A stretch of DNA of 5,262 nucleotides from Planctomycetaceae bacterium (GCA_019232645.1 JAFANO010000504.1:1-5262); one strand, 5' to 3'; positions 1 through 5,262 are shown, numbered from the stretch's first letter. The notes: generated from the sequence alone by a model not told the origin. Numbers and translations: made by a program.

Positions 1-665
1 CCGGGGGTCGTCTCGGGGCTGCCGAACATGACGCCGATCTTCTCGCGGATCTGGTTGATGAAGATCAGGACGCACTTCGAGCGCGAGACGCCGCCGGTCA
101 GCTTGCGCAGGGCCTGGCTCATGAGCCGGGCCTGCACGCCCACGAAACTGTCGCCGATCTCCCCCTCGATCTCCGCCCTGGGCACCAGCGCTGCGACCGA
201 GTCGATGACAATGATGTCGACGGCGTTGGACATGACCAGCATCTCGGCGATCTGGAGCGCCTCCTCGGCGCTGCCGGGCTGACTGACCAGGAGCGACTCG
301 ATGTTCACACCCAGCCGCTTGCACCACGACGGGTCGAGCGCGTGCTCTGCGTCGATGAAGGCGGCCACCCCGGTCCGCTGGGCATTGGCCACCGCGTGCA
401 GCGCGATCGTCGTCTTGCCGCTCGACTCCGGCCCGAACAGCTCGATGATCCGGCCCCGAGGCAACCCCTTGCCCCCGAGCGCCAGGTCGAGCGACAGCGC
501 CCCGGTCGAGATCCCCTCGACCTCGAGGTGACTCCCCTCGCCCAGCTTCATGATCGCCCCGGCGCCGAACTGCTTCTCGATCTGGCTGATCGCGTTGTTC
601 AGCGCCCTCTCGTCGGCCGACGCCGTCGCCGGCTTGGCCTCCCCCGAGCCCTGTCGTTTGACCAC
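1..665 (-). CDS. recA: RecA recombinase, N-terminal ~221 codons (runs off left edge)
   Basis: RecA is the ATP-dependent strand-exchange protein of homologous recombination and the co-protease that triggers LexA self-cleavage in the SOS response. Translating from GTG at 665 gives the N-terminal helix ([21 protein letters not shown], residues 23-43), Walker [10 protein letters not shown] (78-86), the [11 protein letters not shown] segment with the catalytic Glu (E107), Walker [11 protein letters not shown] (151-160), the L1 region [20 protein letters not shown] (165-184), and the INQIR motif (203-207) leading into L2 ([12 protein letters not shown]). The window ends inside L2, so the rest of the core and the C-terminal domain are missing. 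The GTG start is supported by a strong GGGAGGG ribosome-binding site (672-678) six bases upstream. An in-frame GTG at 689 lacks a comparable site. The gene follows thpR and seems to have its own promoter at 713-742. Identification is secure; only the exact start could vary. Confidence 0.97.
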   Translation of the reverse strand, partial: MVKRQGSGEAKPATASADERALNNAISQIEKQFGAGAIMKLGEGSHLEVEGISTGALSLDLALGGKGLPRGRIIELFGPESSGKTTIALHAVANAQRTGVAAFIDAEHALDPSWCKRLGVNIESLLVSQPGSAEEALQIAEMLVMSNAVDIIVIDSVAALVPRAEIEGEIGDSFVGVQARLMSQALRKLTGGVSRSKCVLIFINQIREKIGVMFGSPETTP

Positions 666-671
666 GGCGCG

Positions 672-678
672 CCCTCCC
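672..678 (-). promoter_or_regulatory. Ribosome-binding site of recA
   Basis: The minus strand reads GGGAGGG here, six bases before the GTG at 665-663. This near-perfect Shine-Dalgarno sequence decides the recA start in favour of GTG 665 over the in-frame GTG at 689. Confidence 0.8.
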
Positions 679-707
679 GTGTTCCTCACCCTGATCTATA
701 CGTACGG

Positions 708-717
708 ACACTAGTGT
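708..717. promoter_or_regulatory. Perfect 10-bp palindrome on the recA -10 box (candidate operator)
   Basis: ACACTAGTGT is fully self-complementary and covers most of the predicted -10 box of recA (713-718) and the bases just after it. A dimeric repressor bound here would block RNA polymerase. recA is the classic LexA target, so a LexA-type operator is the natural guess. It does not match the E. coli CTGT-N8-ACAG box or the Gram-positive GAAC-N4-GTTC box, so assignment to LexA is inference. Confidence 0.4.
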
Positions 718-742
718 ACCACGTCCACCCGCTGCCCGTCAA
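713..742 (-). promoter_or_regulatory. Predicted sigma-70-type promoter of recA
   Basis: The minus strand shows TTGACG (742-737), an 18-base spacer and TACACT (718-713), matching the TTGACA/TATAAT consensus at 5 and 4 of 6 positions. Transcription would start near 706, giving a 5' leader of about 40 bases before the recA GTG. The -35 box overlaps the thpR stop codon (741-739), so recA can be transcribed separately from the upstream genes. Use by a housekeeping sigma factor is inferred from the sequence match only. Confidence 0.55.
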
Positions 743-1338
743 GCGCCCGACTCGAGTTTTCGGCCGGCCAGCGGTGCGCGGCCGAGCGGGGCATAGATGG
801 GGCCGTCGGGGGAGAGGGTCGAGGCGAAGGTGATGGCCTCGACGACGGTGAACGCGCCGGCCGACCAGGTCTTGTAGCGGTTCACGATCGGGGACAGGTT
901 CGGGGCGGGGCCCCGGCCGGGCCTGACGCGACCGAGGGTGACATGGGGGTGGAATCGGGTGTCGCTCACCCGGTAGCCCGCGGCCGCGACGGCCTTGAGG
1001 ACCGCCTTCTGGTGCGCGGCGAGCGGTTCCAGGCCGGGGCCGGTCAGTCCGGCCCAGAGGATCCGGGGGCGGGCCGGGTCGGGGAAGGCGCCCACGCCCT
1101 CGACCCGCAGGTCGAGCGGCGCGAACTCGGCCGAGGCGTCCGCCACGCCCCGGCAGACGGCGTTCAGGTCGGCGTCCTCGACGTCTCCGAGGAACGCGAG
1201 CGTGACGTGGAACGGGGGCGTCGCCGTCCACCGCACCCCGGGCAGGTCCGGAGCGAGCTGGCTCTGGAGCTTCGTGAGCCTCTGGCCCACGGCGTCGGGG
1301 AGGGCGATGGCGACGAAGGTCCGGGTCGAGTCGGGCAT
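739..1338 (-). CDS. thpR: RNA 2',3'-cyclic phosphodiesterase (2H family, LigT/ThpR)
   Basis: This 199-residue protein belongs to the 2H phosphoesterase superfamily, formerly called 2'-5' RNA ligase. Family members open RNA 2',3'-cyclic phosphates to 2'-phosphates in the cytoplasm and may join tRNA halves in vitro. The two catalytic HxT motifs are both intact: HVTL at residues 44-47 in the context PPFHVTLAFLGDV, and HVTL at 132-135 in FHPHVTLGRV. The N-terminal RTFVAIALPD strand and the total length are typical of the family. The ATG at 1338 is preceded by a modest GAGG. The upstream kinase ends only 28 bases before it, suggesting co-transcription, and recA follows downstream. Linkage of thpR (ligT) to recA, often with cinA, is known in other bacteria. 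The biological substrate is not revealed by the sequence. Confidence 0.93.
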   Translation of the reverse strand: MPDSTRTFVAIALPDAVGQRLTKLQSQLAPDLPGVRWTATPPFHVTLAFLGDVEDADLNAVCRGVADASAEFAPLDLRVEGVGAFPDPARPRILWAGLTGPGLEPLAAHQKAVLKAVAAAGYRVSDTRFHPHVTLGRVRPGRGPAPNLSPIVNRYKTWSAGAFTVVEAITFASTLSPDGPIYAPLGRAPLAGRKLESGA

Positions 1339-1366
1339 GATCGCCTCGGGGGCGGAGCGTCCCGGG

Positions 1367-2269
1367 TCAGAAGCTCATCATGGCGCGGTACGTCGCGAGG
1401 CGACGGTCGATCTCCTCGCGGTCGGTGCGCTGGAATCGCCGGAGGCTGAAGTCCTCGACGTTGAGGCTGGCGACGACGGTGCCGTAGGCCATGGCGGTCT
1501 TGAGCGCGGCGTGGTCGGTCCGGCCGATCGAGGCGAGATAGCCCATGAAGCCGCCAGCGAAGCTGTCGCCGGCGCCGGTCGGGTCGACGACGTCGGCCAG
1601 GGGGAAGGCGGGCATGGTATACGTCTCGTGCGGGCTGAGGAACATCGAGCCGTGCTCCCCCTTCTTGACGATGACGAACCTCGGGCCGAGGTCGAGGACC
1701 TTCCAGCCGGCCCGGACGAGGTTGATCTCGTCGGTGAGCATCCGCGCCTCGCCGTCGTTGAGGAACAGGCCGTCCACCTCGCGCAGCAGGGCGTACAGCT
1801 CGTCGCGCTCGGTCTCGATCCAGAAGTTCATCGTGTCGGCCACGACGAGCTTCCGCTTCTTCGTCTGGGAGAGGACCTTGCGCTGGAGGTCGGGGCGGCC
1901 GTTGGCGAGGAAGACGAACGGCGTCTCGGCGAACTCGGGCGAGAGGTGGGGGTCGAACGTGCCCAGGACGTTCAGGTGCACCTCGAGCGTCTCGGCGACG
2001 CTCATGTCCCCCTCATACTTCCCTCGCCAGCGGAAGGTCGCCCCGCCTTTCTCGACGATCAGGCCCGAGGTGTCGACATTCCGGTCCTCGAGCGTCTCGC
2101 GATGCGAGGCCGGGAAGTCCTCGCCGACCACGCCGACCAAGCGGACCGGAGCGAAGTAGCTCGCCGCGTACGAGAAGAAGATCGCCGAGCCCCCCAGCGC
2201 GTCCTTGACGACGCCGTGGGGGGTCTCGACCGTGTCCAGGGCGACCGAACCGACGACCAGCAGCGGCAT
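1367..2269 (-). CDS. PfkB/ribokinase-family carbohydrate kinase
   Basis: The 300-residue product is a ribokinase-fold kinase that would phosphorylate a sugar or nucleoside hydroxyl using ATP. Visible family marks are the N-terminal MPLLVVGSVALDTVETP strand; the glycine pair in ALGGSA (24-29), which contacts substrate in relatives; VRLVGVVGEDF (42-52); the NDGE motif (171-174, the NxxE Mg/phosphate motif); and the PfkB signature DPTGAGDSFAGGF (229-241), with D235 as predicted catalytic base and the GAGD anion hole. Length is normal. The reading frame stays open to a GTG at 2317, but ATG 2269 is preferred because GGAG (2280-2277) lies seven bases upstream and the protein then starts directly at the first beta strand. 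The substrate cannot be told; fructose, ribose, adenosine or a keto-deoxy sugar are all possible. It lies 135 bases after gltX and 28 bases before thpR. Confidence 0.92.
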   Translation of the reverse strand: MPLLVVGSVALDTVETPHGVVKDALGGSAIFFSYAASYFAPVRLVGVVGEDFPASHRETLEDRNVDTSGLIVEKGGATFRWRGKYEGDMSVAETLEVHLNVLGTFDPHLSPEFAETPFVFLANGRPDLQRKVLSQTKKRKLVVADTMNFWIETERDELYALLREVDGLFLNDGEARMLTDEINLVRAGWKVLDLGPRFVIVKKGEHGSMFLSPHETYTMPAFPLADVVDPTGAGDSFAGGFMGYLASIGRTDHAALKTAMAYGTVVASLNVEDFSLRRFQRTDREEIDRRLATYRAMMSF

Positions 2270-2276
2270 TCTTCGA

Positions 2277-2280
2277 CTCC
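2277..2280 (-). promoter_or_regulatory. Ribosome-binding site of the PfkB-family kinase
   Basis: GGAG on the minus strand lies seven bases before ATG 2269-2267. It supports this start over the upstream in-frame GTG at 2317. Confidence 0.55.
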
Positions 2281-2404
2281 GTGGTGCCTTCTCATTCACG
2301 TACCCGACATCAATCACGCCGACGATGATGAGTTCGCGCTTCGGATTGTGAGATCCGATCCAGGAGGGCCTCGCGGCGCCCGCCCCCCGAAGCCGATCTG
2401 CTCC

Positions 2405-3865
2405 TCATCCTTGTCGCAGCATCTCCAGGGTTGCCTTGATCCGGGCACGGCAGGAGTTGCGCCCGAGGATCGCCAGGCACTCGTAGAGTCCCGGCCCGAC
2501 CGCCTGCCCCGTCGTCGCGACGCGGAGTGGGTTGACGACCTGGCCCATCGGGTGCCCGTGCATCTCGGCGTAGTCGTGGATCGCTTTCTCCAGCGTCGGC
2601 ACGTCGAATGGCTCGACCGCCCCGAGGACCGCGTCGAGCTGCTCGAGCATGGCCGGCACGCCCTGCTTCCGGAGCCGCTTCTTGACCGCGTCGGGGTCGT
2701 GCGTCAGCGCCTCGGTGAAGAAGTAGCGACCCAGCTTGAGGATGTCGGAGAAGACCTTAAGCCGGTCGCCCAGCGCCGTGATGACGGCCTCGATCCGCGC
2801 GCGGGTCGGCGCGTCGAGGGGCCCGGAGACGAGGCCCTCGCGCGTCAGGAACGGCAGGACGCCCTCGACCTTGCGCTCCATCGGCAGGGTCTTCATCCAC
2901 TCGCTTTCGATCCAGAAGAGCTTGTCGGGGTCGTGGCTGGCGGGCGAGCTGTTGACCCGGTCGAGCGAGAACTTCTCGATCAGCTCGGCGCGGGTGAAGA
3001 TCTCGGAGCTGGCGTCGAAGCTCCAGCCGAGGCGAGCGAGGTAGTTCATCATCGCCTCGGGTAGGAAGCCTTCCCGGATGAAGTGGTCCAGTCCGACGGC
3101 CCCGAACCGCTTCGAAAGCTTCTTCTTCGAACCCGGCTCGGCGACGTACGGCACGTGGGCGAACGCCGGCAGGGGATAGCCCAAGGCCTCGAAGACCAGC
3201 AGCTGCGAGAACGTGTTCGAGAGGTGCTCCTCGGCGCGGACGACGTGGGTGATCCGCATCTCCACGTCATCGACCACGCTGGCGAAGTTATAGAGCGGCG
3301 AGCCGTCGGGCCGGACGAGCACGAAATCGCCAATCTCGTCGGTCTTCTGCGCGACGTCGCCCTTGATCAGGTCATGGATGATGAGCGTCCGGCCGAGCGG
3401 GACCCGGAACCTGAGCGCGAAGGGTCGGCCCTCGGCCTCGAACCGGGCCTCGGCCTCCGGGGTCGTGGGCTTGCGCCGGAAGCGGTAGGCGACCTTCGCG
3501 CGCTCAGAGGACTCCTTATCCGCCGCGCGCTCCGCCTCGGTGCTGTAGTCGCGGTAGGCGTGCCCCGAGGCGACCAGTCGGCGGGCGGCCTCGGTGTAGC
3601 GCTCGGTCCGCCGCGACTGGAAATAGGGGGCGTGCGGGCCTCCGACTTCGGGGCCCTCGTCCCAATCGATCCCCATCCAGCGGAAGCCCTCGAGGATCTG
3701 CGCGACGGCTTCCTCGACGTGCCGCTGCTGGTCGGTGTCGTCGATCCGGAGGAGGAACTGGCCGCCGTGGTGCCGCGCCAACAGCCAGTTGAACAGGGCC
3801 GTCCGCACCCCGCCGATGTGGAGAAATCCGGTAGGGCTGGGGGCGAACCGTGTGCGTACGCTCAT
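2405..3865 (-). CDS. gltX: Glutamyl-tRNA synthetase
   Basis: This is a complete 486-residue class I aminoacyl-tRNA synthetase that charges tRNA with glutamate. The HIGH-type signature appears as PSPTGFLHIGG (9-19) and the KMSKS-type loop as KKLSKRFGA (248-256). Between them are RIDDTD (40-45), the substrate-pocket segment LYNFASVVDD (191-200) and RAEEHLSNT (210-218), all typical of GluRS. The C-terminal half (from about 330) is the helical anticodon-binding domain, with the usual NPLRVATTGQAVGPGLYECLAILG near the end (445-468). The CxC zinc-ligand pair of the E. coli enzyme is replaced by D106 and S108 in AYRDYST, so a zinc-free form is predicted, as in many bacterial GluRS. The catalytic motifs make GluRS far likelier than GlnRS. 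Whether it discriminates between tRNA-Glu and tRNA-Gln is not visible. The ATG at 3865 lacks a strong ribosome-binding site. Confidence 0.97.
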   Translation of the reverse strand: MSVRTRFAPSPTGFLHIGGVRTALFNWLLARHHGGQFLLRIDDTDQQRHVEEAVAQILEGFRWMGIDWDEGPEVGGPHAPYFQSRRTERYTEAARRLVASGHAYRDYSTEAERAADKESSERAKVAYRFRRKPTTPEAEARFEAEGRPFALRFRVPLGRTLIIHDLIKGDVAQKTDEIGDFVLVRPDGSPLYNFASVVDDVEMRITHVVRAEEHLSNTFSQLLVFEALGYPLPAFAHVPYVAEPGSKKKLSKRFGAVGLDHFIREGFLPEAMMNYLARLGWSFDASSEIFTRAELIEKFSLDRVNSSPASHDPDKLFWIESEWMKTLPMERKVEGVLPFLTREGLVSGPLDAPTRARIEAVITALGDRLKVFSDILKLGRYFFTEALTHDPDAVKKRLRKQGVPAMLEQLDAVLGAVEPFDVPTLEKAIHDYAEMHGHPMGQVVNPLRVATTGQAVGPGLYECLAILGRNSCRARIKATLEMLRQG

Positions 3866-3890
3866 GATCTCAGGAGCCAGGCCTGTGGTC

Positions 3891-3936
3891 GAAACCGCTT
3901 ATCATCGAACGAATTGGGATTACGATAGGCGGTTTC
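3891..3936. repeat. 13-bp inverted repeat spanning the gltX promoter and leader
   Basis: GAAACCGCTTATC (3891-3903) and GATAGGCGGTTTC (3924-3936) are inverted copies matching at 12 of 13 positions, separated by 20 bases. The right arm covers the -10 box and part of the spacer of the predicted gltX promoter. The left arm lies in the leader, about 25 bases before the ATG. There is no T-run, so it is not an intrinsic terminator. It could be a two-site operator or, if transcription starts further upstream, a leader hairpin. The binding factor is unknown. Confidence 0.6.
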
Positions 3937-3950
3937 GGCCCGGCTGTCAA
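3922..3950 (-). promoter_or_regulatory. Predicted sigma-70-type promoter of gltX
   Basis: The minus strand carries a perfect TTGACA (3950-3945), a 17-base spacer and TATCGT (3927-3922), which matches TATAAT at 4 of 6 positions. Transcription would begin near 3915, about 50 bases before the gltX ATG. This is the best promoter match in the window and implies that gltX is not dependent on the upstream hypothetical gene. Confidence 0.65.
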
Positions 3951-4014
3951 CCGCATGTGCCTCGGTGTGCGGTCGACTGGGTCGGAGATGACGGGCGAGG
4001 CCGGATTCCTTCCC

Positions 4015-4380
4015 TCAGGCCGTCGGGGTCGGCTTCGAAGGATCGGGCGGGGACTCGGGGGCGGGGGATTCGATGTCGGCGGGGCCCGTCTTCTCATATC
4101 CGAGGCTCTTGAGGACCTCGAGCACCTCGCTCCAGGTCGGGAACATCCGTCCGCTCTTCTGCTTGTATTCTTGCATCGCCTTCATGAATTCGACCTCGGC
4201 TTCCGAGTAGTCCCGCTCGCAGGTAGTCGGGTCGACGAACCGGCGACGGCCACTGATCTGCCGCGCGCTGGCGGCGCGGGCCGCCTGGGCGGAGGCGCGG
4301 GGGTTGGTCCATTCTTGGGGCTCGCTTGTCGCCTCGGGATTCGTCGGCGCGTTGCGCCCGGTGCCGGATGCCTCGCTCAT
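4015..4380 (-). CDS. Small conserved-looking hypothetical protein
   Basis: The product is 121 residues with no signal peptide or membrane segment. The N-terminal 45 residues are polar and low in complexity (Ala, Ser, Arg, Pro). A compact core follows, [50 protein letters not shown] (about 48-97), predicted mainly helical. A Pro/Glu/Ser-rich tail ends the protein. I recall similar small proteins with a [19 protein letters not shown] core in planctomycetes, but their function is not known to me and none is assigned. The frame stays open to ATG 4494, which has a better-placed AGGG. ATG 4380 is preferred because the stretch just before it (GGT TTT ACT CGA) is not GC-rich at third positions; its own AGGGG sits 11 bases away. 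A TTTATAAGG at 4543-4535 may be the -10 box. gltX follows, with its own promoter. Confidence 0.7.
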   Translation of the reverse strand: MSEASGTGRNAPTNPEATSEPQEWTNPRASAQAARAASARQISGRRRFVDPTTCERDYSEAEVEFMKAMQEYKQKSGRMFPTWSEVLEVLKSLGYEKTGPADIESPAPESPPDPSKPTPTA

Positions 4381-4427
4381 TCGAGTAAAACCCCTGATGA
4401 CGGTCCACGGCCCATCCCGGGGCATCG

Positions 4428-4476
4428 AAGGACTCGAACCGGGCGATCGGCGCCACCTCTTCCTTTGGTAGTCCTT
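4428..4476. repeat. Bulged inverted repeat upstream of the small hypothetical gene
   Basis: AAGGACT (4428-4434) is perfectly inverted at AGTCCTT (4470-4476). After a three-base CGA bulge the pairing resumes as ACC (4438-4440) with GGT (4467-4469), making a stem of 7+3 pairs around a 26-base loop. It falls in the leader of the hypothetical gene if translation starts at 4380, or within its first codons if it starts at 4494. Its role is unknown. Confidence 0.35.
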
Positions 4477-4581
4477 GGGGCGCCTCCCCGACATCCCATC
4501 GCCCTTCCACGCCTTGTCATGCCTTGCGAGACATCCTTATAAACTCACGCCGGTGGGATTCAGCGACCGTCCGAGATGTTG

Positions 4582-4627
4582 TTCTAGGGGTTTTAGAAAA
4601 TATGGCCGATGAGACGGGGATTGTCTC
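4582..4627. repeat. Two small perfect hairpins with 7-base loops
   Basis: TTCTA (4582-4586) pairs with TAGAA (4594-4598) around GGGGTTT. GAGAC (4611-4615) pairs with GTCTC (4623-4627) around GGGGATT. The two share stem and loop size and similar loops. No gene or T-run accompanies them and no function is assigned. Confidence 0.3.
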
Positions 4628-4700
4628 TGCGTCGCGGGATTTCCCCTCTTTCTAAACAGCTGAAGCCCCAGACCACCAAATGCGTAGCTCGTGGTTCTTA

Positions 4701-4754
4701 ATAAAAACAGTACGACACGATTTGTGCCCCGGAGGCGTGTTGTCACGTTTTTTT
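4701..4754. terminator. Possible bidirectional intrinsic terminator
   Basis: ACGACACG (4712-4719) pairs with CGTGTTGT (4736-4743) through 8 pairs including one G-U when read on the plus strand. CACG and a T7 run (4748-4754) follow. On the minus strand the same stem has one mismatch and is followed by ACTGTTTTTATT. Either reading resembles a weak Rho-independent terminator. No plus-strand gene leads into it, so minus-strand use, ending transcription from beyond the right edge, is more plausible. Confidence 0.35.
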
Positions 4755-4803
4755 GGACATACCGAGGGTTCTCGACGGGCGGACACCCCCGCGGGCACAT
4801 CGA

Positions 4804-4819
4804 GGCGAAATGATTCGCC
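4804..4819. repeat. Six-bp perfect hairpin with tetraloop
   Basis: GGCGAA (4804-4809) and TTCGCC (4814-4819) form a perfect stem around ATGA. It stands alone in the non-coding stretch and has no T-run. Confidence 0.3.
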
Positions 4820-4976
4820 GAACCCCGATATCACAGTCGTGTTCCTAAGGCGTACGCCCGATGATTTAACCGTATGGGAAGATCACGGGAACGAGGTCGA
4901 CAGTTCTAATGTGTCGGTGATTTCCTCCCTCGAGGCGATCCGGGAAGCTTCCGGAAGATTCGTCGCAAGTTGTTTT

Positions 4977-5021
4977 AAAAAAACCAAGTTGCGGAGACAG
5001 GAGGCCGGTCCCGCGCAACCT
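4977..5021 (-). terminator. Predicted intrinsic terminator, minus strand
   Basis: Read on the minus strand, AGGTTGCG (5021-5014) pairs with CGCAACTT (4993-4986) through 8 pairs with one G-U. Two bases later comes a run of seven T (4983-4977). The 20-base loop is long but can fold further. This is the best terminator shape in the window and implies a minus-strand transcript arriving from the right. A competing helix, GCCGGT (5030-5025) with ACCGGC (5009-5004), interleaves with it. Confidence 0.5.
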
Positions 5022-5197
5022 CTTACCGGCAATATTTTAGAGACTGTAGCAAGGAGACCGGGGGCCAATCCGTGATTCGGCCCGAGCAATCCCGGGGACC
5101 GTGGCTCCGGACCCCGTGCGATGACAGTCGGCTTGCCCCCTGCTCGGCGTATGACACCTCTCAGAGCCTCGGCGATGGGAATCGAGCCCATGGCGCC
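4977..5197 (-). ncRNA. Candidate structured small RNA or leader (unassigned)
   Basis: Several helices lie in series on the minus strand before the terminator at 5021-4977. CGCC-GG-ATGGG (5197-5187) pairs with CCCAT-CGCC (5179-5171) around CTCGATT, with a GG bulge. GAGCA (5145-5141) pairs with TGCTC (5088-5084) and encloses GGGG-T-CCG (5115-5099) paired with CGG-T-CCCC (5110-5094, around GAGCCA). GGGCC-G-AATC (5083-5074) pairs with GATTGGCCC (5070-5062) around ACG, with a one-base bulge. A weak promoter, TTGACC (5230-5225) with 17 bases to AATGCT (5207-5202), would start transcription near 5195, at the first helix. The product would be about 220 nt. It does not match any RNA family I could check by eye (RNase P, tmRNA, TPP, fluoride or c-di-GMP riboswitches). 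Chance folding of GC-rich DNA is the main alternative. Confidence 0.3.
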
Positions 5198-5262
5198 CGG
5201 TAGCATTGCTCCAGCCTCAGGAAAGGTCAAAATCATTACCCCCTCATCCTGACACTTCGGCC

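Larger units (their letters stand above)
4495..5262. other. Gene-free stretch, richer in A/T runs and hairpins
   Basis: No reading frame here looks like a real protein. The longest frames (131 codons on plus, 4680-5075; 117 codons on minus, 5236-4883) have irregular composition, no recognisable motif, no good ribosome-binding site, and run through the terminator-like stems. About 4535-5050 is visibly richer in A/T runs than the flanking genes. It holds the hairpins listed separately, a 7-bp direct repeat CAAGTTG (4966-4972 and 4985-4991) and the palindrome GGAAGCTTCC (4943-4952). It may be a long intergenic region or decayed sequence. Confidence 0.6.

Noticed and set aside
2339..2392. Possible terminator between gltX and the kinase (CTTCGG/CCGAAG and CGGAT/ATCCG repeats)
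   Set aside because: The stems are short or far apart and no T-run follows on either strand.
995..3064. 689-codon open frame on the plus strand across thpR, the kinase and gltX
   Set aside because: It is antisense to three well-supported genes, its protein is Arg/Glu/Gly/Val-rich with no motif, and such open frames are expected opposite GC-rich coding DNA.
4420..4504. tRNA-like T-arm on the minus strand (GGTTCGAGTCC followed by GATGCCCC)
   Set aside because: Only two of five T-stem pairs form, no matching acceptor strand lies at the correct distance, and no anticodon arm folds. At most it is a chance resemblance or a badly decayed remnant.
4680..5075. 131-codon plus-strand frame
   Set aside because: It has no family motif or ribosome-binding site, and contains the T7 run and hairpins of the terminator-like element.
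5171..5197. T-arm-like hairpin ATGGG-CTCGATT-CCCAT on the minus strand, and its plus-strand resemblance to the start of a fluoride riboswitch (GGCGATGG)
   Set aside because: The first loop base is C rather than T and no anticodon or acceptor stem can be built upstream. For the riboswitch, the required downstream CTGATGACTCCTAC-type segment is absent.
5004..5200. RNase P RNA or TPP riboswitch suggested by GGTAAGAG and CTCTGAGAGG on the minus strand
   Set aside because: The other conserved blocks (GAGGAAAGTCC and ACAGAAA for RNase P; CCTGATCTGGATAATGCC for TPP) are missing, so the short matches are coincidental.
4883..5236. 117-codon minus-strand frame starting MILTFPEAGAML
   Set aside because: No recognisable motif, uneven composition, no clear ribosome-binding site, and it runs through the predicted terminator at 4977-5021.

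Overview
The window is GC-rich, and every convincing gene lies on the minus strand. Gene content and protein style suggest a planctomycete, perhaps of the Isosphaeraceae type. This rests on the small hypothetical protein with a [19 protein letters not shown] core, which I recall as typical of planctomycete genomes, and on the GC-rich coding style; it is inference, not a database result.

Layout in the direction of transcription (high to low coordinates). 5262-4495 holds no convincing gene. It is visibly richer in A/T runs than the rest and rich in small hairpins. On the minus strand it contains a plausible short structured transcript or leader (about 5197-4977) ending in a good intrinsic-terminator shape, and a second terminator-like stem near 4700-4754. 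A small conserved-looking hypothetical gene follows (4380-4015). Then comes gltX, glutamyl-tRNA synthetase (3865-2405), preceded by a TTGACA-N17-TATCGT promoter overlapped by a 13-bp near-perfect inverted repeat. After a 135-nt gap come a PfkB/ribokinase-family sugar kinase (2269-1367) and, 28 nt later, thpR, RNA 2',3'-cyclic phosphodiesterase (1338-739). The last gene is recA, which starts with GTG at 665 and runs off the left edge, so about 221 N-terminal codons are present.

How the genes relate. The kinase and thpR are close enough to be co-transcribed. recA appears to have its own promoter, whose -35 box overlaps the thpR stop codon. A perfect 10-bp palindrome sits on its -10 box, as expected for a damage-responsive (LexA-like) operator, though the repressor is unknown. 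The thpR-recA pairing echoes the cinA-ligT(thpR)-recA order known in other bacteria, with a sugar kinase where cinA would be. gltX is a housekeeping translation gene with apparently independent control.

No mobile element, CRISPR array, rRNA or canonical tRNA was found. The least explained parts are the two promoter-overlapping symmetric sites and the hairpin-rich stretch 4500-5262.
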